Shown here: one piece after another, positions 7,318 to 14,955 of the stretch
How the letters are laid out: each line of letters starts with the position of its first letter
Numbering within the stretch: the first letter of the stretch is position 1
From: Gammaproteobacteria bacterium
GTDB taxonomy: Bacteria > Pseudomonadota > Gammaproteobacteria > Arenicellales > Arenicellaceae
NCBI GenBank assembly: GCA_003485905.1
Contig: DNHK01000312.1
Location: forward strand, 1 to 18,191
Direction: 5' to 3'
Length of the DNA: 18,191 bases
Made by a program: the position numbers and the translations under genes
Notes under the pieces: model-generated
Database searches by the model: none
What the model saw: only the letters and a program-made list of their open reading frames with translations
What the model was told of the DNA's origin: nothing

Positions 7318-7568
7318 CTTACCGTAAAGCGGGCGTCCTGCTTTTAGAGTTATCATCTGAGCAAGACGTTATACCATCATTGTTCGATGATCAGTTGAGC
7401 GGTGTGGAGCCATTGATGAAGGCGTTAGATCAAGTTAACGCAAGGTTTGGGCGTGGTTCTATTGGGCTGGGGTTATCACCTAAGGGGGCAAAGTGGCGAA
7501 TGCGTCAGGAGCGGTTGTCACCACGTTATACAACACGTTGGCAGGACATTCCGCACGCTCGACTTTGA
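7317..7568 (+). pseudogene. umuC: UmuC-type DNA polymerase V subunit, C-terminal remnant (copy B, forward)
   Basis: An open frame after TGA at 7314-7316 reads AYRKAGVLLLELSSEQ, PSLFDDQLSGVEPLMKALDQ, VNARFGRGSIGLGLSP, WRMRQERLSPRYTTRWQDIP and ends at TGA 7566. This corresponds to about the last 83 of some 420 residues of UmuC: the YxKAGV segment, the LFDD clamp-binding-like motif and the DUF4113 tail. The fingers, palm and thumb are missing, and no start codon fits. It lies back to back with copy A. UmuC genes are frequent on plasmids and integrative elements, which fits the surrounding relics. Confidence 0.9.
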
Positions 7569-7578
7569 ACTAACGACA

Positions 7579-7779
7579 CCCGCAATACGGGGTAAGAAGC
7601 GCTGTGGGATTCACAGTGGCCTATCAACAGGCGCGCCAAAGGGAAATAAAAATGCCCTTAAGCACGGCAAATACACTGAGAAAGCTATTGCAGAGCGCCG
7701 CTATATCTGGGAGCTGATTAGTGATTGTATACGGCTTACTGATGAAATGTGGCGGTGCAAAATAAGAACCTGTCATTGA
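7579..7779 (+). pseudogene. GAPKGNKNALKHG-type small phage/IS-associated protein, 5' truncated
   Basis: The frame contains PAIRGKKRCGIHSGLSTG, APKGNKNALKHGKYTEKA and IAERRYIWELISDC, ending at TGA 7777. It matches, from memory, a family of small alphaproteobacterial proteins with the pattern RCRMHGG-STGAPKGN-NALKHG-YTAEAI often found beside IS elements and prophages. Here CRMHGG has become CGIHSG, and the 5' end is lost: the frame only stays open upstream because it overlaps the umuC tail in another phase. Its role is unknown even in intact members. Confidence 0.6.
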
Positions 7780-8003
7780 GTGAAGCCAGTTCTTTTTAGG
7801 GCTGTTAAGGTCTCGACGTGTAGAATCGTTAAGAATCTATAATCTTTAATTTAATACGTTAAGGCTGCGGAAGATCTTTCAATAACAGCACACTAGCTAC
7901 CAATGATGCGGTCGATAACACGATGGTATCCACAGAAGAAATATAAGTTGCGGCTGGACACAATACACTCGGAGAATACAACTTGATTATGCTACATCTC
8001 CCC

Positions 8004-8024
8004 CCTCCCCTTTGATTTTGGAGG
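8004..8024 (+). promoter_or_regulatory. Strong ribosome site covered by a complementary C-rich tract
   Basis: GGAGG (8020-8024) lies 6 bases before the ATG at 8031 and is a near-perfect Shine-Dalgarno sequence. CCTCC (8004-8008) is its exact complement, 11 bases upstream, in a C-rich run (8000-8010). Folding would bury the ribosome site, a possible translational switch. Confidence 0.4.
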
Positions 8025-8030
8025 TATTAT

Positions 8031-8354
8031 ATGTTCACAATACTTACAGTTATTCTTATTAGCGCCAGTGTTAGTGAATGCTTACTCCCCCGCGAATATA
8101 GGGCCCAAAAATTTAAAGAAAATTGTGTTTCATATGGTTTCGTTATTGGCACGACAGAATTTGCCCAGTGTATGCAAACCGAGAATGCTAACTGGGGTGC
8201 AGCATCTCAGCAGAATATGCAGAATCTGCAAAATACTTTGAAAAATGAAGCAGATCGCAGACAAGCACAGACTGACAAATTGAATAACCAGAACAGGCAA
8301 GTTAACTGCACCACACGATATTATGGGAATACAGCCCGGACCACGTGCAACTAG
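8031..8354 (+). CDS. Small exported Cys-containing protein, function unknown
   Basis: The 107-residue product starts with a short hydrophobic segment (MFTILTVILISASVS) that looks like a signal peptide; no convincing lipobox is seen. It then has CVSYGFVIGTTEFAQCMQ, a Gln/Asn-rich likely helical stretch (about 60-90), and a C-terminal VNCTTRYYGNTARTTCN. The pairing of a C-YGF-GT-EFA-C block with a terminal CTTxYxGNTAxTxC block is, from memory, shared by small periplasmic or lipoprotein-like proteins of Alphaproteobacteria with no assigned function. Two conserved Cys in each block suggest disulfides. It is the only gene in the relic zone that looks intact and has a strong ribosome site. It may be a passenger gene still under selection. 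Confidence 0.7.
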   Translation: MFTILTVILISASVSECLLPREYRAQKFKENCVSYGFVIGTTEFAQCMQTENANWGAASQQNMQNLQNTLKNEADRRQAQTDKLNNQNRQVNCTTRYYGNTARTTCN

Positions 8355-8398
8355 ATACACAGGATCAACCTCACCTAGACATTCGATCTATCAGACTA

Positions 8399-8769
8399 TC
8401 ATGACTTCTCAACACAGGTTGTGGTTGGCATTACGCGGGTGATGAAATCGTTTAATTCTTGCTCGCTGTAGCCCTCAATTATTCCGCGTTGTTTAATGTA
8501 TAAAATCGCATCTTCTGCAGTTTTGAACAGGCCCTCATAAACGTCTTCAAACTCCCAACCTCCTCGTCCAAATAGCTATCCCAATAGCAAAGTTCAGCAC
8601 GTTCAAATGTATCACCGTCTTGGATCCAACTGTACATGGGAGCCGCCATCGTGTTGTAATTATCATTATAAATACTTGATGATTCGATGTACGTTTCTTC
8701 GATCTTACACGTCATTGTGCCTGTGAGTGTCGCATCAACTACTGTGTTAATAAGCTTCTGATCAATCAT
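8399..8769 (-). pseudogene. Hypothetical protein with one frameshift, minus strand
   Basis: From the ATG at 8769 one minus-strand frame gives MIDQKLINTVVDATLTGTM, IQDGDTFERAELCYWDSYLD and EEVG, then degrades into a basic tail ending at 8479. A second frame beginning at about 8555 gives EFEDVYEGLFKTAEDAILYI, KQRGIIEGYSEQELNDFI and TRVMPTTTCVEKS to TGA at 8401-8399. The two join smoothly at about 8550-8562 (minus-strand GGTTGGGAGTTTG) and both are acidic and alike in style, so one base was probably lost from a gene of about 123 codons. I do not recognise the family. A sequencing or assembly error is an alternative to a real mutation. Confidence 0.6.
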
Positions 8770-9143
8770 TCAATTGGCCTTCATTGCGTAAATGGATTTT
8801 CGAAAAGAGTGCAGCTATATTTTTTAAGTTCAACACCCCAATCTATCAAGCTATTGCTGGCAATTTTAGGAGCTAATGAGGTGCAGATGGCACTGAGAGG
8901 AGCGCATTTTTGGATTGGAATGAATACATTCGTAAGATAGCGATATAAATAAATGGCATAATCAATCAAATAGATTTGATTAAAATTGGAATCCTTAACA
9001 AGTTATAATGTGAATTTGAGCCCAAGCTATTTCTAACACAGGACATGAAGTTCAGATATTAGCCTAAAGCGCCATTCTGAATGTGTGTATTAATGTGGGT
9101 AATAATAATTTTTGCCAAATAAACAGCAGAAATTATAGGGTAA
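8770..9143. other. AT-rich gap with no confident gene
   Basis: Between the frameshifted minus-strand gene and the tRNA I see no gene I can defend. A 62-codon minus-strand frame (8969-8781) has no recognisable motif and no ribosome site. A perfect AATCAAAT/ATTTGATT palindrome with a 2-base loop lies at 8964-8981; it could be an operator or chance. The composition matches the relic zone rather than the core genes to the right. Confidence 0.5.
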
Positions 9144-9233
9144 TGGCGGTGGGGGTGGGATTCGAACCCACGGAACCCGCAAAGGCTCAACGGTTTTCAA
9201 GACCGCCGCATTCGACCACTCTGCCACCCCACC
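9144..9233 (-). tRNA. tRNA-Ser (anticodon UGA)
   Basis: Read on the minus strand, GGTGGGG pairs with CCCCACC to form the acceptor stem, followed by discriminator G and an encoded CCA (9146-9144). The D arm contains AGTGGTCGAA, the anticodon loop CTTGAAA carries TGA (plus-strand 9197-9199), a long variable arm typical of class II tRNAs follows, and the T arm is GTGGG-TTCGAAT-CCCAC. It reads serine UCA and, by wobble, other UCN codons. Its 3' end faces the relic zone and the proteorhodopsin cassette, the position at which tyrosine integrases usually insert islands. Confidence 0.97.
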
Positions 9234-9478
9234 TGGGTCGCGTAACGCATCTTTCGACGCATTTGATCGGCGGCGGACTTTTACCCCGTGATAATCGGGC
9301 GGGCAAGGGAGAACAGTGATAAAATTTCGGAATGTCTCATCTATTTTTCAAATACGCTCAGATGAGATTTTAAATCTCGTGGATTTTGTGACCCGACAAC
9401 GCCTGAAACATTCGTTTTTTAATATGTTTTGCGTGCGAGGATCGTGGTGTTGGGCGTGTAGTTTTTACTGCGAATATC

Positions 9479-9507
9479 TTCTTGGTGTGCTAGGTTTTTA
9501 TTATAAT
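9479..9507 (+). promoter_or_regulatory. Candidate promoter for mlaA in the 9234-9574 gap
   Basis: A perfect TATAAT (9502-9507) lies 67 bases before the mlaA start. The best -35 at normal spacing is TTCTTG (9479-9484), a weak match. The rest of the 341-base gap between the tRNA and mlaA shows no gene, RNA or clear terminator. The tRNA promoter must lie in it on the other strand, but I cannot point to it. Confidence 0.35.
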
Positions 9508-9574
9508 TTTACTAAATTCCCATTCCCGCAGGCATTTAGCTGGGTGAAATTGACATGAGTAAGGTTCAACAATA

Positions 9575-10348
9575 ATGAACGTTTTAACTGGCAATACTGA
9601 AATTGTATTCAGAGCTTCGGTTTTTGGCGCGCTCGCGATGGCCATGGTTGTGTCTAATGTTGCGCACGCAGATGGACTTGTAAAAGACAGTGAGCCTAAA
9701 GCGTTGGAAGACCCACTTGAAGGCGTGAACCGTGTCACATCGGATGTAAACCGGGGTCTGCGCGAAGCCATTATCGATCCCGTCGTCGATGGCTATCAAG
9801 CGGTAACGCCTGATCCTATCCAACAATCAATTTCGAATATATTCTCAAATCTTTCGGAACCTGTGACGGCGATAAGCTCGCTGCTACAAGGTGATACCGA
9901 GAATGCGGGTACGGCAACCAACCGGTTTATTATCAATACGACGGTTGGTTTAGGCGGTGTGAATGACGAAGCGACTGACATGGGTTATCAGCAGCGTCGC
10001 GAGGATTTAGGCCAGGTCATGGGCGCTTATGGCATAGGTTCAGGGCCACATTTCGTCCTACCCATTTTAGGCCCAACAAATTTACGCGATGTGACAGGTA
10101 ACATTCTAACCGGATTGGTGAGCCCTGTACCACTAGGCGTGCAAGCAGGCGACGCAGGCGTTCAATATTCGACGTTTCAGGATGATATTAACGCGCTTAA
10201 TAAGCAGGCGATTGATCCGTATGTAGCCGAGAGAGAAGCGTACGAGCAGCATCGTGCTTTTGTGATTCAAAACGGTGCAGAGATGCAGGTCGATTTTCCA
10301 TCATTTGATGCACCCGAGGCACAAAGCCTCGCAACGTCTCCTAAATAA
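9575..10348 (+). CDS. mlaA: MlaA/VacJ family outer-membrane lipid-asymmetry protein
   Basis: MlaA removes misplaced phospholipids from the outer leaflet of the outer membrane and passes them to the Mla transport system. The 257-residue product has an N-terminal signal sequence ending near AHADG, then family blocks DPLEGVNRVTSDVNR (about 46-60), NRFIINTTVGLGGVNDEA and REDLGQVMGAYGIGSGPHF followed by VLPILGPTNLRDVTG. The enterobacterial protein is a lipoprotein, but no lipobox Cys is visible here, so export by signal peptidase I is more likely. A TAAGG ribosome-site candidate lies about 10 bases upstream. No mlaBCDEF genes adjoin it. Confidence 0.93.
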   Translation: MNVLTGNTEIVFRASVFGALAMAMVVSNVAHADGLVKDSEPKALEDPLEGVNRVTSDVNRGLREAIIDPVVDGYQAVTPDPIQQSISNIFSNLSEPVTAISSLLQGDTENAGTATNRFIINTTVGLGGVNDEATDMGYQQRREDLGQVMGAYGIGSGPHFVLPILGPTNLRDVTGNILTGLVSPVPLGVQAGDAGVQYSTFQDDINALNKQAIDPYVAEREAYEQHRAFVIQNGAEMQVDFPSFDAPEAQSLATSPK

Positions 10349-10591
10349 ACAGATCCATTCATTCGAATCGAGTGCTACTGACAAGTGGCGCGTGAGGCAT
10401 CACAACGTTTGGCGGCTAAAAGCATATAGTGCCGCTCAATGTATTGTCCGCGCCTCAATACAAAATACAAATTTGAAAACAATATCTTAAAGAATTTCTG
10501 CAAGAAACGTGTCACAAGCAGCTCTAGCGCTGATAGGGACTTTATTGCTGATTGATGATTGGCGCGCTAAGCAAAAATTGAGGCAGGCGCT

Positions 10592-11401
10592 ATGTTCTTT
10601 TATCTATCAAAAGTATTTTGGTTTTTCGCGGACCCCGGCAATGCATTTCTATTTGCGTTGTTGTTTGGATTTATCTTGGCAAAGACGAGGTTTAAGCCCT
10701 TGGGCAAAGGCCTGATTGCTATCTCTATTGTATTTGCATTACTTGTTTCTGTGGTCCCGGTCGGGCCGATGCTTCTAAATACGCTCGAAGAACGCTTCCC
10801 TGCGCCAAAGACATTGCCGGATACTATCGCTGGCATTGTTGTGTTAGGTGGTGTTATTGATCCATATCGCAGCGAAATCCGGCAAACACCTGTTATTGGT
10901 GGCGCCGTAGAAAGAATTACAATTTCTGCAGACTTAGCGAAGAAATACCCTGAAGCGCGATTGATATATACAGGCGGTTCCGGATCGCTCCGCCATCAAG
11001 ATCAAAAAGAAGCTGATCATGTTGTTGAGCTATATGAATCGCTGGGTATTCCCCGTGAGCGCCTATTACTCGAAAGAGAGTCTCGAAATACATGGGACAA
11101 TGCGAAGTTCAGCATTGAAATCGCGTCTCCTGTCTCGTCGGAGAACTGGATACTTGTAACATCTGCGTTTCATATGCCCAGAGCCGTCGGCGTTTTTCGT
11201 CGTGTTGGATGGGAGCTTATCCCATATCCAGTCGACTATAATGTAGGTGTCGTTGAAAGTTTTCCATCACCCCTTAGTTTTACGAGAGGACTGGGCTCTT
11301 TGTCTCATGCAGGCCATGAATGGATTGGCTTGATTGCATATTGGATAACAGGCAAGAACAGCGCAGCATTCCCCAAACCCCGCTTTTCGGAGGATAAATA
11401 A
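10592..11401 (+). CDS. YdcF/ElyC-like DUF218 membrane protein
   Basis: A 269-residue protein with two N-terminal hydrophobic segments (about 13-29 and 39-57) and a DUF218 domain behind them. Domain marks are GIVVLGGVID, LIYTGGSGSL, the RESRNTWDNA segment and LVTSAFHMPRAVGVFRR. In E. coli the DUF218 protein ElyC affects envelope and lipid-carrier metabolism; the exact reaction is not settled, and I do not assign one. GAGG at 10580-10583 is a good ribosome site for this ATG. Two bases separate its stop from the next gene, a peptidoglycan-cleaving enzyme, so an envelope role fits. Confidence 0.9.
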   Translation: MFFYLSKVFWFFADPGNAFLFALLFGFILAKTRFKPLGKGLIAISIVFALLVSVVPVGPMLLNTLEERFPAPKTLPDTIAGIVVLGGVIDPYRSEIRQTPVIGGAVERITISADLAKKYPEARLIYTGGSGSLRHQDQKEADHVVELYESLGIPRERLLLERESRNTWDNAKFSIEIASPVSSENWILVTSAFHMPRAVGVFRRVGWELIPYPVDYNVGVVESFPSPLSFTRGLGSLSHAGHEWIGLIAYWITGKNSAAFPKPRFSEDK

Positions 11402-11403
11402 CC

Positions 11404-12609
11404 GTGTCGCATAAACTTTCTCGTGTATTGCTAGGCTTGTTCATGGTGCTTTTGGCATCAACGGCACAGGCAGAACAATCTCAGCCGTTCGATGTTTGGC
11501 TTAAAGGATTTAGAGCTGAGGCAGCACGTGCAGGTGTGAATGACGCGTTGCTGGATAGGGCGCTTGGATCTGTGACGCCAATCCCCCGTGTGCTTGAGCT
11601 TGATAAGCGTCAACCGGAATTCATGCTGACATTGTGGCGTTATATGGAGATTTATGTTCCAGATTCACGCGTCGCAAAAGGCAAGGAAATGCTCAAGAAG
11701 CATGCAGCTCTTTTGGCAGAAATTGAGAAAGACTACGGCGTGCCACCGCGGTTTCTCGTGGCATTTTGGGGCGTTGAGACAGATTTCGGTCGTAACTTTG
11801 GTGCATTCCACATGTTGAGTTCGGTCGCAACGCTGGCGCATGACGCACGACGTGCAGACTTCTTTAAGACGCAATTCCTGTCGGCGATCAAACTTGTCGC
11901 CCGTGGGGATGTGCCGATTGACGTTAAGTCATCATGGGCAGGTGCAATGGGGAATATGCAATTCATCCCAACGACATTCGAGGCCTATGCCGTAGACCGT
12001 GATGGTGATGGGCGCCGTGATTTATGGAACAGCCTGCCGGATGCTTTTGCATCGGCTTCAAACTATTTGAAACGCGTTGGCTGGAATCCTGATTACACTT
12101 GGGGCCGTGAAGTCGCATTACCAAAAGAGTTCGATTGGTCATCAGCAGGCTTACAGGAAAAAAAGTCTTTAACTGAGTGGCAAAAACTTGGTGTCCGCAA
12201 AATTGGTGGTGCTGATCTTTCTACAAAAGATATTCAGGCTTCGTTGCTCTTGCCGGCTGGTGCTGCCGGGCCAGCGTTCTTGGTTTACAGCAACTATCGG
12301 ACAATCATGCGCTGGAATGCATCGCAGCTTTATGCGATTGCAGTAGGACATTTGGCGGATCGATTTATTGGATTGCCACCGTTAAGTGTTAAAAAACCAG
12401 CGAATGCACAAATGCTTCGGTATGCAGATATCTCTGAAATGCAGCGGTTATTGACGCAGCTCGGGTTTAATACGGGTGGTATTGATGGACGAGCAGGGCC
12501 GATGACGCGTGGCGCTATCCGTGGTTTCCAGAAAACCAATCGACTGGCAGCTGACGCGCATCCGACATTTGGCTTGTTGGAACGTTTACGTACGGCCGCA
12601 GGTAAATAA
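11404..12609 (+). CDS. Lytic murein transglycosylase, MltB type, with peptidoglycan-binding domain
   Basis: Periplasmic enzyme that cleaves the glycan strands of peptidoglycan with formation of 1,6-anhydro-muramyl ends. It starts with GTG, 10 bases after GGAGG (11389-11393). Residues 1-23 form a signal peptide ending in AQA. The SLT_2-type domain follows, with the catalytic Glu in FWGVETDFGRNFG (Glu125) and the family block SWAGAMGNMQFIPTTFEAYA followed by DRDGDGRRDLWN. The C-terminus (about 345-400) is a peptidoglycan-binding domain of the PG_binding_1 type (LLTQLGFNTGGIDGRAGPMT). The 401-residue length fits alphaproteobacterial members. It is probably co-transcribed with the DUF218 gene 2 bases upstream. 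Confidence 0.94.
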   Translation: MSHKLSRVLLGLFMVLLASTAQAEQSQPFDVWLKGFRAEAARAGVNDALLDRALGSVTPIPRVLELDKRQPEFMLTLWRYMEIYVPDSRVAKGKEMLKKHAALLAEIEKDYGVPPRFLVAFWGVETDFGRNFGAFHMLSSVATLAHDARRADFFKTQFLSAIKLVARGDVPIDVKSSWAGAMGNMQFIPTTFEAYAVDRDGDGRRDLWNSLPDAFASASNYLKRVGWNPDYTWGREVALPKEFDWSSAGLQEKKSLTEWQKLGVRKIGGADLSTKDIQASLLLPAGAAGPAFLVYSNYRTIMRWNASQLYAIAVGHLADRFIGLPPLSVKKPANAQMLRYADISEMQRLLTQLGFNTGGIDGRAGPMTRGAIRGFQKTNRLAADAHPTFGLLERLRTAAGK

Positions 12610-12727
12610 TACGCCATAAATAGCGTTTTGCCTTTAATCAAACACAAGATGATGTGACTTTTCGCATTGTTGTGGCAGAATATAACGATATAGCCGAATT
12701 GGAGCTGAGCTTGAGGAACAAGACAAT

Positions 12728-13711
12728 ATGATTGGCGTTAGGTTGCGGACCTTGGGTGTGATGGCTGCGATGGTTGTGTTTCTGGCGGGTTGCGCAGAGA
12801 CCCAGTTCTTGATTCATACAGCGAAACGCGTTGCCCAAGACGATGATACGCAGGCTGGCAGTGGTTATTACAAGGTCGGCAACCCTTATCAGATTGATAA
12901 CATTTGGTATTATCCTGCCGAAGATTATGAATACGACGAGACCGGCATTGCATCTTGGTATGGTGCTGCATTTCATGGCCGTAAAACGGCGAACGGCGAA
13001 GATTATGATATGAATTCGCTGACGGCGGCGCATCGCACATTGCCGATGCCTAGTTTTGTTCGAGTCACCAACTTGGAAAACGGGCGTTCGTTGGTTCTAA
13101 AGGTCAACGACCGGGGGCCTTTTGCGAAGGGCCGTATTATCGATATCTCAAAGCGTGGCGCGCAGTTGTTAGGCTTCCAGAACCAAGGAACGTCACGTGT
13201 ACGCGTTCAAATTTTGGCGGATCAATCGCGCGCCGTTGCTGCACGCATGCAGAACCGTGAAACGTTAGCGCAGGTCGGCTCGCCAATTACCGTAGATAAA
13301 CTTCCTAAAGCGAGCGTAAGCGCCGAGACATTGCCGGCGCCTGTAGGGGCTGAATTGTCACCAAATGTGAGCAATATTCCCCCAGCGCAAACTGGCACAA
13401 TTTCGAATGCAACCTTACAACCTGAAACAGCGACTTTGATCACGTCACTAGATGCCGCTGTTGAGCAGGGACCCGTATCACCAACATCGATCTTTGTGCA
13501 GGCGGGCGCGTTTGGCCTGTTTGATAACGCAAATCAGGTTCGTGCCAGCTTGAGCCCACTCGGCCCTGTCTTTTTAGATCAGGTCCTCGTGAATGGCAGA
13601 GACCTATATCGAGTTCGCGTCGGGCCTTTGGTGGACGTTGATCAGGCAGACATGATACTTAATCAGGTTATTGGAACAGGCTATCCTGATGCGCGTATCA
13701 TCGTAGATTAA
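12728..13711 (+). CDS. rlpA: RlpA septal lytic transglycosylase, lipoprotein with SPOR domain
   Basis: Outer-membrane lipoprotein that cleaves glycan strands lacking stem peptides at the septum (shown for the Pseudomonas protein). The signal peptide ends in the lipobox FLAGC with Cys22. The double-psi beta-barrel domain runs from TGIASWYGAAFHGRKTANGE (about 72-91) to VLKVNDRGPF and RIIDISKRGAQLLGF, all family hallmarks. A Pro/Ala/Thr-rich linker leads to a C-terminal SPOR domain (about 249-327; IFVQAGAFG and DLYRVRVGP), which binds denuded septal peptidoglycan. The 118-base spacer upstream shows no clear terminator. Next comes a D-Ala-D-Ala carboxypeptidase, as in many Alphaproteobacteria. 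Confidence 0.95.
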   Translation: MIGVRLRTLGVMAAMVVFLAGCAETQFLIHTAKRVAQDDDTQAGSGYYKVGNPYQIDNIWYYPAEDYEYDETGIASWYGAAFHGRKTANGEDYDMNSLTAAHRTLPMPSFVRVTNLENGRSLVLKVNDRGPFAKGRIIDISKRGAQLLGFQNQGTSRVRVQILADQSRAVAARMQNRETLAQVGSPITVDKLPKASVSAETLPAPVGAELSPNVSNIPPAQTGTISNATLQPETATLITSLDAAVEQGPVSPTSIFVQAGAFGLFDNANQVRASLSPLGPVFLDQVLVNGRDLYRVRVGPLVDVDQADMILNQVIGTGYPDARIIVD

Positions 13712-13775
13712 GAACGCCATCAAAATGTCACTGTTAGGCGTCAGAAAGCGTGAATAAAATGGAGCTATATCAAAA

Positions 13776-14942
13776 TTGAACAATATTCTTAAATCAACGC
13801 TGACAAGTTTGTCAGTCCTGGCGCTATCTTCGTTTGTTGTGGTGGTGGCGACGGCCGAAGTGATTGATACAAAGGCCCGAGAGGCGATCTTGATCGACCC
13901 GTCCACTGGCACAGTGATTTTGAACAAGAACGCTGATGAGCAAATGCCGCCGGCCTCGATGAGCAAGCTGATGACGGCTTATCTATTGTTTGAAAGCATC
14001 AATGATGGCCGTGTGTCGCTTGATGACAAATTCAGGGTTTCTGAAAATGCATGGCGCAAGGGCGGGGCTGCGAGTGGTAGCTCGACAATGTTCCTGCCGC
14101 CTAAATCCGAAGTCCGCGTTGAAGACCTGATCCGCGGCATCATTGTTCAATCTGGTAATGATGCGTGCATCGTCGTCGCTGAAAGCCTTGCAGGCAGTGA
14201 AGAAGCCTTCGCACGCCGTATGACAGATAAGGCCCAAGAACTCGGTATGACGGGTAGTAACTTTATGAACGCGACGGGATGGCCGCATTCAGAACACCGG
14301 ACGACAGCTCGAGATTTAGCAACATTGTCGACACGTATTATTCAAGACTTCCCTGAATTGTTTAGCTTCTATTCTGAGCGTGTATTTACTTACAACGGCA
14401 TTCGCCAGTCCAACCGGAACCCGTTGATTTATGGGTATGCGGGTGCAGATGGCATGAAGACCGGCCACACATCTGAAGCCGGGTACGGCTTGACGGGGAC
14501 TGCCAAGCAGGGTGACCGACGTTTGATCGTTGTCGTCAACGGCTTGAAAAGCAGCAAAGACCGGGCCTCAGAATCAGCACGAATTCTGGATTGGGGTTTT
14601 CGCGAGTTCAATAATTATTCACTGTTCAAAGCGGGCGATACCGTTGAGATCGCGCCCGTATGGCTCGGCACGAAACCGACGGTTGCCCTTAAAATCGATC
14701 GTGATGTTCATTTAACGATGTCCAGAAAGTCTCGCCGCGCCATGAAGGTGACTGTAGAGTATCAGTCACCAATTTCGGCACCTATCACGGCAGGGCAATC
14801 CGTTGGGACACTGACGATTGAAGCACCAGACTTCGAGACCATCGAAGTGCCATTGCTCGCCGCAACCGATAGCCAGCAACTCGGCATGGTAGGTCGTCTT
14901 GGCGCAGCACTGGAGTTTCTACTTTGGGGCCAACAAGGGTGA
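13776..14942 (+). CDS. D-alanyl-D-alanine carboxypeptidase (PBP5/6 family)
   Basis: Low-molecular-weight penicillin-binding protein that removes the terminal D-Ala from peptidoglycan pentapeptides. Its three active-site motifs are clear: SMSK (Ser61-Lys64), SGN (126-128) and KTG (228-230). An N-terminal signal peptide and a C-terminal PBP5_C-like beta domain (about 280-370) complete the family layout over 388 residues. No ATG is available before the domain, so the start is TTG at 13776, preceded by GGAG at 13761-13764; the nearby ATG at 13759 is out of frame and hits a stop at once. It precedes tmk by 13 bases. Confidence 0.95.
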   Translation: MNNILKSTLTSLSVLALSSFVVVVATAEVIDTKAREAILIDPSTGTVILNKNADEQMPPASMSKLMTAYLLFESINDGRVSLDDKFRVSENAWRKGGAASGSSTMFLPPKSEVRVEDLIRGIIVQSGNDACIVVAESLAGSEEAFARRMTDKAQELGMTGSNFMNATGWPHSEHRTTARDLATLSTRIIQDFPELFSFYSERVFTYNGIRQSNRNPLIYGYAGADGMKTGHTSEAGYGLTGTAKQGDRRLIVVVNGLKSSKDRASESARILDWGFREFNNYSLFKAGDTVEIAPVWLGTKPTVALKIDRDVHLTMSRKSRRAMKVTVEYQSPISAPITAGQSVGTLTIEAPDFETIEVPLLAATDSQQLGMVGRLGAALEFLLWGQQG

Positions 14943-14955
14943 GGATCAGCCGTCA

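Noticed and set aside
7447..7578. 5' part of the frame that ends in the GAPKGN protein
   Set aside because: This part overlaps the umuC tail out of phase; only the part from about 7579 on has family similarity.
8130..8360. 76-codon minus-strand frame
   Set aside because: Shadow of the well-supported small exported protein on the plus strand.
8781..8969. 62-codon minus-strand frame
   Set aside because: No motif, no ribosome site and no coherent composition; a long opposite-strand frame also stays open here, so openness alone means little.
6388..9143. CRISPR array or toxin-antitoxin pair in the accessory zone
   Set aside because: No regularly spaced direct repeats are seen, and no two adjacent small intact genes with toxin or antitoxin features.
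9083..9319. 78-codon plus-strand frame
   Set aside because: It runs antisense through the tRNA-Ser gene, a frequent source of false proteins.
10315..10331. Perfect 6-bp hairpin CGAGGC/GCCTCG at the end of mlaA
   Set aside because: It lies inside the coding sequence and has no T run, so it is not a credible terminator.
14899..14955. TTG-initiated 19-residue extension of thymidylate kinase
   Set aside because: It overlaps the carboxypeptidase gene and lies before the family's normal N-terminus; ATG at 14956 has its own ribosome site.
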